The notes beneath the pieces were generated by a model. The model did no database searches. It was not told the origin of the DNA and worked only from the letters and a program-made list of their open reading frames with translations. A stretch of DNA of 64,000 nt from positions 5,580,001 to 5,644,000 of the forward strand of contig QCXZ01000137.1 of the NCBI GenBank assembly GCA_025024175.1, in the 5' to 3' direction. Below, piece after piece: positions 23,325 through 34,439 of this stretch. Source of the DNA: Rhyzopertha dominica. Its lineage: Eukaryota; Arthropoda; Insecta; Coleoptera; Bostrichidae. Position 1 is the first letter of the stretch. Each line of letters begins with the position of its first letter. Made by a program: the position numbers and the translations under genes.

Positions 23325-24279
23325 AAAAGTTTTAGTATTTAGTATTTTTAATTCCTCAGGAAGAGCATTAAAAAACTTTATAACATAATAATTAGATGGT
23401 GTTGTAGTCCTAGCGAGACGTAAGTTAGGTAGATGGCAGTGAGGCCATCTGTCCTCCTATTCTTCCTGTAGAAGATTGAAATAATACTGCGTATTAAACC
23501 AAAATAGGCCACCCCTAAAGTGTCTCTCGAAACATGTTTACCGGGGTCTCGCAAAATAAAGATGTATTTCTTAAGAATTTTTCTATTTTTTCACCATGCG
23601 CATGCCATAGCAGTCTTGAATCAAGAGTGACTCCCAGGAAGTTAGAGCAATTGGCGAAGTCCATAGAAACATGTCTAAGTGAAAATAACATCTAAATTAA
23701 CTTATCCTTGTTCATAACAAGACCACTACTAACTCACCAGTCATAAATCATTGCTTGAGAAATGTTGTTATGAAACTGACTGTAGTATCATAGGCAAATA
23801 AAGTTACTGCACCCTGATCAATACAGAGAGGCATATCGTTAACAAAAATAAGAAGTAACAGAGGCCCCAACACCGAGCTCTGAAGCACACCAATATTTAG
23901 AGAAAGTTCATCAGAAAACATTAAAAATAATTTTCTAGACTAGAAAAAAAGAGGTGATTATGCCTCAGCTAATTGGAATGAGACTGTAATAATACAGTTT
24001 ACGAATAAGTATTACTGGGTCAACACAGTCAAAGGCCTTTGACAATGACTGCCCTGTTTCCAAGTAAACTGTTAGTTGCTTAGATAATATTTTTTCAATA
24101 ATTTTAGAGAAGACTGGGAGCAGTGAAATAAGTCTGGCATCACCTTTCTATAAATCGGTATCACCAGCGCTCTTTTCAAGCAATTTGCAAAAGTATTGCT
24201 ACCTTTACATATATTTATTAAAATGGTAAGCGGAGTGATCAATAGATCTACTACTGGCTGAAACAAAAATAATCGTTAA

Positions 24280-25970
24280 TTTCATTACCGTTAGACAGGG
24301 CCATTAATGAAATGGGATTCGTGTACTTCTGCCGCAGTCGGACTACGAATATTTGTTTTTTCTCGTCGGCTTAATTGGCATCTATTTTGCAGCCCCTTAT
24401 TGCAGCTCTATAGACTCCCTAAATTCGTTTCCCCTCCTCCCATACTCAGAACTACCTGTGTGTCTATAAATGCTATTCTAGTAATAATAAATGATTTCTC
24501 ATTATTTTATGTTTCTCGCAATACCAAGGTGTGAAACTACAGCGGTGAATTAATACAGCTAAGAAGCTTAACGCCTAGATTACACTAAGCTACTTTACTA
24601 CATCTGTTTGAGGTTTAAATACAAAAAAAACCCTTTCAGACTCGTATAAAAGCGTAAAATTACACCTGTGCGGCTAAAATCTTCGCTCTGTTTTCGGTAC
24701 GTGCAGTGGGTGTGGCCTATCGGTACGTTCAAATTAACGTGCGAAGAAGGCATCTCATAATAAGAATTCTGCGTCATATAAAAAGACTGATTTGTGAAGG
24801 TTTGTCAAAGGGTCGATTGCGAAAAGGGGAAAGTAAAATTGTTTTCAAACAGCCACATCCCAAGTTCATTTAAATAGAGGACGGATAACCCTCTCAGCTG
24901 AATGAGATATATCAAATAGTTCTTCAGATATGACGTGGTATTTCTTGGAAAATAAAAAAGTTCTGCATCAGCTAAAAATGTATATCACCATTTCTAGTTG
25001 AAAATTGAATAATAAACACAACCATGTAGGTTTCGTTTGGTTATATGCAGATATTTTTACCTGCACCTGTCCTCTCGGATGTTAAACAATGCTAAACTTC
25101 TCAACCCCATCAACTTGCTGAAACTCGTTTCTATATTCTCAGATATTAATTTCGTATTTACAGTACTCCAGGCTCTCTTGAGGAACAAAGTTTGTCAGTT
25201 TAATTTCCCCATAGTGTCCATTCAAGCCGGTACTTCCCGGAAAGATAACGGTCGATAGAACTTCTGAATTACACCAACTAACGCGGAAAATTTGTCTGAT
25301 ACGTCTTATTAATCAATTTACCAACTTTTTCCAGAGAGTCCCGGCGGCGCATTTCACGGGAGATATCAGTTATTACCGGAATTGTTTTTGCTTCTTCTGA
25401 ACTTATCGACAGACACAAAAACAAAGGGATAAATTAGCCGGGCCATACATCATCCGATACGAAATTCGTTTAACGGCGGATCCGCGTCGTTAAGCCTGAA
25501 GCGGTAAGTTATGCTTTTTGGGCGGTCAGGTACGGGACTTTTGATAAATTTCTGTATTGATTTTTCTTATTTTGCATTGTACAAACGAAAAACTTCTTCA
25601 AATCTGTTCAGATAATACAATAAAACGTCGGAATATACAGCCAATCAGAAGCTAACGTTACTACTTTGGCTGTAAAGTATAAGTTTTCTGAATCAACGAT
25701 ATCTGTTTTGAACGACAACGAACTCAGTCCACAATAAACCAAGAAATAAAAAAGACTTCAAAACGTTGCAATGGCAACAAAGTTGTATAAATGCATTCTA
25801 AGCAAAGTGAATTATTAAAATGAAGGCAAATAAATCAAATTCGGGAACGATAATTTAACAGTCAATAGTAGCAATGGCTTAAAGAGCAAATGAAATACGT
25901 TTTACATTGCTGATGAAGCAGGACTATATTATAAATTACCGCTAGAGAAACTTAACTTTCTGACCAAAAA
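24280..25970. other. Anonymous sequence, no gene seen
   Basis: No coding motif recognised. A moderately G+C-rich patch with CpGs lies at 25260-25540. Short open frames at 24307-24534 and 25037-25258 have no family features. Confidence 0.35.
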
Positions 25971-25979
25971 TCAAATCAT

Positions 25980-27225
25980 CAACTCGTCGTTCAAATTCGC
26001 AAATAAATATGTTCATTCTTATCACTGAAGTAGAAGCTGTACCCGAGGCTGTACCTGATCAACCAATGAAACGGAAGCGTAAATTGTCATCGTTTGACGA
26101 AAAATGTGTCATTATAAAACTATACAACAAAATGGAATGTGATGGCGAGAAGCAAACCTTTAAATGAAACGGCAGAACTCCACGATCAACCATCTGGAGA
26201 ATTGTTAAATCCGGGCCTTCAAAGAGAAAGATAAGATCCGGCAAGGGCAGTTTTAAAAAATTTACTGCAATTAACGCGGATCTTGTTAGCAGAAACGCTT
26301 ATGAAATGTACAAGAATAATGTTATTCCATCATTCACCGTGTTATATAAAAATTGAAAAATTGTAATATTATCGACTGCTCCGAACATACCCTGCAAAAG
26401 TATGTTAAAACCATTGGCTTTTCAATGAAAAAAATGGAGAATAAGCAATACTTGATATAAAGCTAGGTAATAAGAAAGTGGAGATACGATTATTTAAAAT
26501 CTATAAAAATGTATAGACAGGAAAATCGTCCGATATTTTTCTTCGAAGAAACATGGTACGATACCCACGATACAATAAAATAAGGATGGGTTGATGACTC
26601 AGGGAAGTGCAACGTCAATATTCCGGCATCAAAAGGAAAAAGAATAATGATTCTACACGCAGGAGGTGAAAATGGTTTCGTTCCTGGATCCCTGTATCTT
26701 GGATGTAAAAACTTAAAAGAAGCAAGCGCCTATTATCATTCTGATATGAATGCGGAAGTGTTTGAAAATTGGCTCAAAAACATTTTATTTCCCAAATTGC
26801 CACCAAACAGCGTCATAGTAGTGAACAACGCTAGTTACCATTCGAAGCAAGTGGATAAAATTCCAAATACAACAACTAATAAGGCAACCATTCAAGAGTT
26901 TTTAAGAAAAGAAGATTTATATTTCGAAGAGGACTACCCCAAAAAGCAATTGTATGAAGTGCTTGGTACAAAAAAATTTTCGAAGAAATTATAATTGACA
27001 TTCTCGCTTTTGAATGTGGACACACCATTCTACGATTACCCCCATATCATTGCATTTTCAACCCCATTGAAATGATGTGGGGGTAGTTGAAACAAAAAAT
27101 TCGTCGAGGGAACACCAGTGGAAAATTTAGCAATGAAATGCTGCTAAAAATTAGACACGAAGCTGAAATAACAAGTGTCGATGCATGGAGAAATTCAGTG
27201 CGGAAAGTACTAGACATTTAAAATC
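25980..27225 (+). pseudogene. Tc1/mariner-like DDE transposase remnant
   Basis: Degenerate transposase. The N-terminal part reads KRKRKLSSFDEKCVIIKLYN, a helix-turn-helix-type start, and a GRTPRSTIWRIVKSG block. The DDE domain shows PIFFFEETWYDTHDT near 26535 and then an open frame 26647-26994 with RIMILHAGGENGFVPGSLYL, YYHSDMNAEVFENWLKNILF and VVNNASYHSK. In the family as I know it this last motif is DNA.YHS; here the Asp is Asn (about 26823-26828). After a frame change, HTILRLPPYHCIFNPIEMMW and IRRGNTSGKF follow, giving the final acidic residue in NPIE. Stops are frequent. Terminal repeats were not found. Confidence 0.75.
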
Positions 27226-27229
27226 GGTA

Positions 27230-27700
27230 CAGAGCGAATCATGTACAAGAATTAATAATAGAAGTTAATCGTGATTTTAAGCAGTGAAAGTGATAGTGAG
27301 TTTTTCATTTTGTGACTCTTGTAATGTGCTTATTAACAAACCGTAATGAACATAATCAATATCGTGTATAAATTTTATTGTGCACTATTGCAAACTTTTC
27401 TAACAAATGTAAATAATTTTTTACTTACTAATTTTTATGTTTTTATATTAAATTTGTATAAATTCGTTATGATGTGCATCGGAAAATTTAAACCCAATAA
27501 AGTATCACATAAAAATAGATCACGGGTCGCGCCAGTTAGCATCAGGTCTGCATTAAATAAAATTTGTTATAAAAGCTTTTATGTTTTATTGATTGCTAAA
27601 TTATCAGAACTTACAAATTTTAAAAATTTATAGTGGAAAAGTTAAATTATAGCCAGCAAGATTGTTTTTAATACGGCCCTTTTAGGAACTTTGAAGTGTG
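27230..27700. other. AT-rich sequence, no gene seen
   Basis: An AT-rich open frame at 27346-27633 reads as a hydrophobic low-complexity peptide and is not recognised. Probably part of the flank of the preceding transposon. Confidence 0.3.
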
Positions 27701-27705
27701 CCACT

Positions 27706-27802
27706 AATCCCAATAGTTTAGGACGGCCGACCATAAGGATGTAAAAATCCTCATTTACAATACAATAGTTTACGACGGCCGACCATCAAGCTGTAAAACC
27801 CT
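27706..27802. repeat. Two-copy direct repeat, about 58-bp period
   Basis: A CAATAGTTTA(G/C)GACGGCCGACCAT core followed by TGTAAAA occurs at about 27709-27745 and again at about 27767-27802. The pair is imperfect and G+C-rich relative to its surroundings. Confidence 0.6.
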
Positions 27803-28377
27803 CTGCCTAAGTCAGTCTCATAGATCGTTGCTTGATACTTTAATAATGCAATAAAGGAATGAAGTCGTTGAACATTTTTTCGCAAATTACTCAGCTTGTG
27901 ATGTCAGTTCGTGCTTCTGCATTACGTAACACAAGCTATAACAAACAAAACTGTTTGTCAGTATCCTTAAAGCGAATCGACAAAACAATTGGATTACAGA
28001 AAGATCTGCACGTAGTTCAAAGGTGCTTAAAGCTTACTTTCACATTTCCCCCAGGAGATCTGCTATTTTAACAAGCGACAAACCATCAACCGCTGAGAGA
28101 ACCACATGTCAGCAGAAAAGACAGACTCGAGCCAAAAGACCAGTTAATTCACGATCGATGTCTGAGAAATGTATACGAGAAGTGTTGATTTAGCAGTTTT
28201 TATATATCTAGAGGGGAAATTGATGTGTTGAATCCCACGCCTTTCGGGAGGGAGAAGTTTATTCAAGTTCCGCTGTGAAGGACTTTCGGGAGATTTTATT
28301 CACTTTAGCAATTGATAATAAACAGCCAAACCTAGAACATGAAGTAGATACAATTATAACTAGTATATTCTTGTGAA

Positions 28378-28840
28378 GTGGATGCATTTTTATCAGGTGT
28401 ACAACAAAATTTACACCTAAGGTCCAATCACGAATTAATTTTTTGTAAATTCAAGCTTGATAAGATATCATCTAATTCAAAATATACCACATGCCACTTG
28501 ACAGCATTTTATATACTAGTGAGATCGACCATAAAGTTCAAATCCTTAACGACATACCGATCGCTTTATTTGATAGGCATGCTACTCTAAAAACAGTAAA
28601 GTGTAATAAACCTAATGCTCCAAGGCTGACAAACAACAAAAAAGCGTTGATCAAATTTAGTGAAGCTGCTTTAACTAAATTTAAGGAAACACGTAATCCC
28701 TTACATAGAATTACGAAATCTCACAACCATCATAGTTAGAAATGAAAAAGAGACATACTTAAACTATAAAATAAACAGTAATAAATCCAATACAAAAGAA
28801 AATCCAGTAGTAATACCATTGCTGATGCACAAAGCATACG
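28378..28840 (+). pseudogene. LINE endonuclease end and linker
   Basis: Plus-strand frames give DAFLSGVQQNLHLRSNHELIF, resembling the SDHELIF end of a LINE endonuclease, then from 28491 LDSILYTSEIDHKVQILND, IPIALFDRHATLKTVKCNKP and ALTKFKETRNPLH, which is the endonuclease-RT linker of jockey/CR1-like LINEs. The RT itself is absent. One frame change separates the two parts. Confidence 0.6.
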
Positions 28841-28844
28841 CAAT

Positions 28845-29177
28845 TTTTTGTTAACTTGGTTAAAAACTTAGCGAACTACTATATTCAGGAGGCGAAACGA
28901 TATTATTTAGAAGGTCGCAAACACAAAAATTTTTGTCTATCTGCAGAATCTGAAATATATTCCGTAATCAAGTCAAGTTGCTAAATTTATCTCCATCAAA
29001 CAAATTTTTCTTATAGTTTCTCTTCTACTTGAAACTAAAAAATCTCGATATGTTTTGGAACTTCTAAAATGTTTATTTGTTTATTATAGAATATCTTAAC
29101 AGTATGTTGTTTTGAATTTATGAATCAGTACGTTACCGAACTGAAACCAGTATTATAGTACTTGATATTCANTTTGC
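28845..29177. other. AT-rich spacer
   Basis: Nothing recognised; one ambiguous base at 29172. Confidence 0.35.
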
Positions 29178-29421
29178 TACAGGGTGTCTATGTAGGTACT
29201 GTAGAAAATATTCGTCTTCCCGGTTGCTTTCTGTTTGGATGCCTGTATTGATGTTCCGTTTAAGCAGTTAAGGCCATTTCATTACACAATCCATAAAAGA
29301 AGAACTGAAGAAATGTTAGCTAGCTCGCTGTTCGAAAAACCATTCATGATTTTCAAATTTAAAAATAAAATTTCCAAACTATGTAATAGTAGCTATCACG
29401 CTAGTTTCAGGACACCCTGTA
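29178..29421. mobile_element. Small mariner-type MITE
   Basis: 240 bp starting CAGGGTGTC at 29180 and ending GACACCCTG at 29419, with TA on both outer sides (29178-29179 and 29420-29421). No coding capacity: the open frame across it is incidental. The ends match the mariner-type end at 11516. Confidence 0.7.
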
Positions 29422-29424
29422 TAT

Positions 29425-30430
29425 TAACTAAAGTAATTTATGTTGTAATTGAAAAATATTCTATAGTTCTAAAAGATTTCTGGTATTAAACTAATTAAGG
29501 AATGAAAACGCACAAATAAATGTCAACTGAGAAAATTTGTAAATATCTTTCAGATGTGATGTGTAGGGACACCTTTAGCATTAAATTGTCTNTGTATTGA
29601 GTACATTATTGAACATTTACGGTACAAACAATACCTAACTGAATCACACACATTGTCTATGGAAGCTTCGATAATATTCTCAGACATTCTGGAAACCTGA
29701 TCTGACTTTCTCTAAGCGTCTATTTTTGACGGTTATGCTTATGTGCCACACTTAAGCATTCTTTTTTCTTCTATGGAACCTCGATTTTTAGCTTCCTCTT
29801 AACGAGACGACTATTGTAGGGTTCTCCTACAACTAACATAAGTGTTCTATACAAGTACCGTCCGATATAGCCTTTGGTACCAATGTAACGCCTTTTCAAT
29901 GCTGGAGTTTTGTTCTTTAATAAACCCTCTCGAACACAAAGAACAACTGAGACACGGAAATTAAGAATTGCGCCAGAGCTACCAAATTTGACCTCTGTAA
30001 GATTTTACAATTACCGTTCCTGGTTTATCGTCTTCCAATCCTCGCTACTTAACCTTATTCAACCCCTATCAGGCCTTCTATAACCTCCTAAAGAAGTATG
30101 TTGCTACGATGGACGGCAGTATTGCCAAGTTGTGCGGATTTCCTCACGGCTAGGTATTTCCTTGGTTGGCGACAATATCTACTTACACCACCTGTTGTGA
30201 TGTCTGTAATTACTGTCAATCGTTTAAATTTGTTAATATTCAGTTAGCCGACGCATAAATTCCAGAGTTCTGCTAATCGATTCTCAAAAACAGTCAATTT
30301 CAGGTGCATGCAATTGATTAGACTAGTACTATTCGTAAGAAGGATTGCTCTAAATCGTTTCATAACCATTTTATATTTTCTCCCGGGTGATGGTAGCCAG
30401 CAAGTCTAATTTGTGACGTATTATTTATTG
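29425..30430. other. Flank / upstream intron of the LDLa gene
   Basis: No exon or transposon recognised. It ends at the splice acceptor CAG at 30431-30433. Ambiguous base near 29592. Confidence 0.4.
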
Positions 30431-30433
30431 CAG

Positions 30434-30594
30434 AGTGTCCTCCCGCTCCCGACGGCATGGAGAGGTTCGCTTGCCCCACCCCCGACCGGCAAGGCCGGTA
30501 CCACTGTATAGACGACCACGTACTTTGTGACGGATTTATAGACTGTCCTTCAGGTGAAGACGAAGATAGACAAGCCTGTATGTTTTATAAAACG
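30434..30594 (+). CDS. LDLa-domain exon, probable ITG-like/prohormone-4 precursor
   Basis: Internal coding exon of a secreted insect protein. It follows TTATTTATTGCAG and ends before GTAAGT. The first two bases complete a codon, then 53 codons read cleanly. They contain one LDL-receptor class A module with six Cys (CPPAPDGMERFAC, GRYHC, LC, DC, AC) and the calcium-site cluster CDGFIDCPSGEDED, ending CMFYKT. LDLa modules fold around Ca2+ in secreted or extracellular proteins. From memory, the block together with the exon at 62093 matches the C-terminus of the insect ITG-like / prohormone-4 neuropeptide precursor; other small LDLa proteins such as Jelly-belly-type ligands are the alternative. 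The signal peptide and peptide-bearing exons were not found upstream and may lie outside the window. Confidence 0.85.
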
Positions 30595-30600
30595 GTAAGT

Positions 30601-31337
30601 GGCTATTGCTATCAGATATATTGTATTTGCTGACACAACAAAAATTGTAAATATTGAATCGACTCCTTCGATTCTTCCGGTGTGTGTAGACAGTTCATAT
30701 ACACTCTGCTTTTTAAATGACTCCAGACAAAAAGTCTGATAAAGGAATCAAGTCTGGCTATCGGGGTGGCTTTTCTGACATACTGATATATAGTTGGTTA
30801 TGTCACTAAACAAAATTTAATTTGGTTACTATGGCAACAACTTATGATGTTTTATAGATAAAACTGTATCGGTTAATTATTAACCGCTATTAAAAAGAAG
30901 ATTGTAGAATTTAAAAAAAGGAGATCAGATGCTAAAGACGAGCACCACGTAAGAAGACCACTCCCGAAAATTCCGATTTATTTACATATTATGGTTTCCA
31001 GTAGCACAGTATAATATTTATCCCTGTGTAATTTCAAATATTAAAATATTACATTTTCTTAAATTGGGAGCAAACTTTTGCCGACTTCCACTCTGCCGGA
31101 AAATGAGCACTGAGTAAAACTCCACTAAAACATTTTTGCTATTTATACTGGAATACTTTCATAACCCGGAGCAGCCCTAGGCTTAAAATTATTAATTGTC
31201 TCGAGATCATCCTCCCAATCAACAATAGCAATATTCAGACAGTTAACAGAAAGAATTTAACGAATAAAACTTTCATCAATTACAATTCGCTCCTCATCGA
31301 CTGAAGAAAAATAGTCAGCAAAGAACTGAACAATGTT
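30601..31337. other. Intron sequence, nothing recognised
   Basis: No repeat or coding structure recognised between the exon and the first foldback element. Confidence 0.35.
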
Positions 31338-32154
31338 CATAAATGGTGGTAATTCTGGTCTTTACACCCCCTGTAAAAGAAGATATGGGGTTGACAACCC
31401 TGTTATATTTCTTCTCTTTTCTAGATGTTGTACCAGACTAGCTCATCTCATGCTTGGGTTCAAATAAAATAACGCAGTTCAAAACAACAATGCTTATTCA
31501 AATAATGAACATACATCAAAGTTATCTAATTTATAAAAGGTTTGCAGTAAACTGTGTGCGCATTGACAGAATCGTTTAGAATGAAAATATATACTTGTTT
31601 GATTTTTTGTTACCCTTCACAGTTTTTTAGTCCACTATTGCATTAAGACAACTATTCCTTACCTTATTTCGAATGTTGATTCCTATAAAATCAGTCAGTT
31701 TGCGTTTACTTTTCTTGCCGCCCATGGGGTAAAAACGTATAAACTAGGTGCTTTGTACATAAATTCCAACCAAAATCGAAGTTTGTACGTTTACTGTTGA
31801 TGACATTGTCAGTTTAAATGGAGTATGTATGTATTAGTTTAATTTTTAACCCCCTTTGACACTCTTGCGAATTTGAAATTAAACAGCTAAGGATTATAGC
31901 ATTCTTACCTATTTTTTTCGATTGTGCCACTCAAGAATTTGACAGAACAGCACCCCCTTTATATTTAAAGTTATTTATTTATATGGAGCTTCGAAAAAAT
32001 AACATAGCAGAGCAGAGTACGCAACATTCAGTTGTCACTTGCATTAGGACAACAAAGCCACTAGAAAAATAGAAAAAATATAACGATTTAAGGTTGTCAA
32101 CCCCATATCTTCTTTTAAAGGGGGTTTAGAAGACCAGAACTGCTACCACTTATG
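31338..32154. mobile_element. Nonautonomous transposon with about 62-bp TIRs
   Basis: The left end 31338-31399 (landmarks TTCTGGTCTT, GAAGATATGGGGTTGACAAC) is the near reverse complement of 32092-32154. The 817-bp element has no coding capacity. The inner TIR block AAAAGAAGATATGGGGTTGA is the most conserved part. No clear target duplication. Superfamily unknown. Confidence 0.75.
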
Positions 32155-32348
32155 AGGTAAGGCTACTGACATCGCATTTTAATAGTCTCGATTCAAGTCG
32201 CTTGTGGAGCATATTTCCCATACTTATAGCGCTAGACCCTTTGAAGGTGGTGATTCAGGAGAAAGTCACAATATTTTGGGAAATGGTAGTATTCACAATT
32301 CTGAACGAAAAAACTCTTATCGAATTATTCCCTAAAGCGTTCCATTTC

Positions 32349-33385
32349 AGAAATACAACCCTTAGAAGTTGTAATTAAAAAAACACTTTTTCTGAAATAT
32401 CTGTGGAATCTAGAAATATGCAAATTTGAAATTCCGTAAATCATCTTAGCTATAGAAGGGCCTGATTTCAGACATTTTAATTTTTTGACATTCACTGAGG
32501 GCTAGAAAACCCTGTTCCTCTCATTCTCTTTCATCCCTTACACAAGCTGAATATGCCGATATGGTATTCCATATTTTTAGTAGCAGCTGACGAACTCCGG
32601 CTCCATTGGCAAGAACCATCCACAAATTCCATACTGGCATATTCAGCGTGTGTAAGTACTGTAGCGTCACTAAATACAGTTTTTAGTTGATTCATTAAGG
32701 TGTCACTTCATGACATCCATCCGTCATTGACTGTTATGTTGACTGCTCACTGTAATAGAAATGAGTATGACAGTCTAGCAACCATACTGGTGAAGTGTAT
32801 GCTTAGCCTTGTGTTAGCTTCCAAAAAGAACTTGATGTATTAAAGAAAATAAACCAAATAACGAGGTGGGTGTGTATTTGTCAGACGCGGTACCCTTACC
32901 TTCGAACCCACAAATCCAAATACTGGTACAGTACACTCTAGGCATGATTGACTGTAAACTGGAATCTTAACTAATTTTACTCAATTGTGACATGAATATC
33001 GGTTGTTTCATTTGTCACAGCCTTGTTGATGTGATTCGAATATCCCATTTCTGATTAAGCATGTTCAAATAAAATGTCCTTTATCTTAAAAACGGTTAAT
33101 ATTATCGACGTACTAAAAGAGTAACTTTTTTCTGCAAGAAGAATAATAGACTTCAAAAATTAGGTCAGAACCGTGAAACCACTAAGGGATGAAAAGTTAT
33201 TGAGAAGAAGAGGGTAACTACCTTTAAGTTTTCTATCTCTCAGTGAAGGTAAGAATACGAAAATGTGTCTGACATCAGGCCCTTCTATAGCCAAGATGAT
33301 TTCCAGAATTTCCAATTTGAATGTATCTAAATTACTTCGATATTTCAAAAAAGTGGTTCTTTAATTACAACTTCTAAGGGTGTAC
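32349..33385. mobile_element. Foldback element with about 190-bp imperfect arms
   Basis: The left arm (about 32349-32540) is the imperfect reverse complement of about 33175-33385. Shared landmarks are CCCTTAGAAGTTGTAATTAA, GCTATAGAAGGGCCTGAT, TTCACTGAG.G.TAGAAAAC and TTCATCCCTTA. A second, smaller inverted repeat inside it pairs 32537-32563 with 32628-32654 (CTGAATATGCC core). No coding capacity. Confidence 0.75.
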
Positions 33386-33529
33386 TTACTGAATCTTACC
33401 GATTTTAATATTTTATAATTTCATTAAAAAAAGAATCCGAATTTCGATTCTACGAAAAAGCAATGACTAAAAATACTAAAATAACTACGTAACTCTCAAA
33501 TTATGTTCTTAATATCAAGTTAGTTACTA

Positions 33530-33950
33530 TCTGTGACATCACATCTCACCACTCCTCCGCCAACAGCAAAATCTTGCAACGCCGTTGCAATTTCTAAAAT
33601 AATCGTCGACGGTGATTCCCCCATATTCTCGCCCACGTTGGGCAGATCTGCGCCCACGCCGCCTCCCGACATTGGCCCCAAGTCAACCGAAAGGCGGCGG
33701 TGTGTCTACTGCGTGGGTGTCCCCATTCATTACGGCCCAGAGGAGGGCATGGGCGCCGGCCTCGCGGCACGTGGGGCGCATCATGGGCAAAAAGCGCGCG
33801 CTGGACCCGTTTTTGTTGCACTGGGAACGCTGACAGTTGCACATTCTGTAAAACCTGGGCTATTTAGACGAGCTTTACGTNGGATGTTCTCCGAATTTCG
33901 TCGAACTTCGTTGTAAACAAGATGCAAGCTAAGCATGGTTTGATTTTAAT
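33530..33950. other. G+C- and CpG-rich island in the intron
   Basis: Strikingly G+C-rich against an AT-rich background, with open frames on both strands that overlap each other and show no protein motif. One ambiguous base at 33881 and an 11-base C run at 33971-33981 nearby. Could be regulatory, an old element, or a short noncoding transcript; nothing in the sequence decides this. Confidence 0.35.
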
Positions 33951-34439
33951 TAAACGATATATGAAAAACGCCCCCCCCCCCAATAATTCAGACTTTTTAT
34001 ATTTATCTTAATAAATAAAAATTTTACAGCCACTTTTTTTAAATTTTGTAGTGTTAAAAAATATAGATGGTCACGGTAGTAAAAAGTGCAAACAAGTGAC
34101 GAATACGTCTGTTAAACTTAAATTATTTTATGCTTGAGTATAAGTCTGTAAAAGCTGTGAATAATAAAAGAAATAAAAAGTATAATAAACATAACATAAA
34201 TGTATCAAATCAAACAGGTAATTTGAAACAAAAAATATAAATACGTAGGTATAATTATTAACAATGCTGCTCAAAATGTTGAACGCTATGCAGTAAACAT
34301 AACGCACATTTGGTAGAGAAGCCTTCTAATGAATTAAATAAATATCTTGAAAAAAGGATTAACGGTCGTAATTGTTAAAATATTGAACTATATAACTTGG
34401 GGGACTCGAACTTGGGGAAATAGATTTTTGAAAAGAATG

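Larger units (their letters stand above)
21646..23338. mobile_element. Composite PLE insertion with 14-bp TSD
   Basis: The direct repeat AAAAGTTTTAGTAT flanks the block (21646-21659 and 23325-23338). Between the copies lie a minus-strand PLE (21660-22800) and a plus-strand PLE fragment (22801-23324) facing each other head to head. Removing the block and one repeat restores the LINE C-terminal reading frame. The two pieces therefore entered as one insertion. Confidence 0.85.
21435..24270 (-). mobile_element. LINE remnant interrupted by a PLE pair
   Basis: Minus-strand LINE in two parts, 24270-23325 and 21658 to about 21435. The first part reads CLKRALVIPIY, a LLPVFSKIIEKIL-like block, SLSKAFDCVDPVILIRKL (palm A), a SSVLGPLLLLIFVNDMP block, a decayed AYDTT where YADDT is expected, then LGVTLDSRLLWHAHGEKIEKF and FFNALPEELKIL. 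The reading resumes exactly on the other side of the PLE pair as TKTFKLKLNRLLTDNAL, which proves the interruption. An AATAAAGATTACGATTATGA lies at the 3' end near 21435-21455. Dead by stops and by loss of the active-site Asp. Confidence 0.75.

Noticed and set aside
33533..33916. 127-codon frame in the G+C-rich island
   Set aside because: Overlapping open frames on both strands and no protein motif; G+C richness alone explains the lack of stops.
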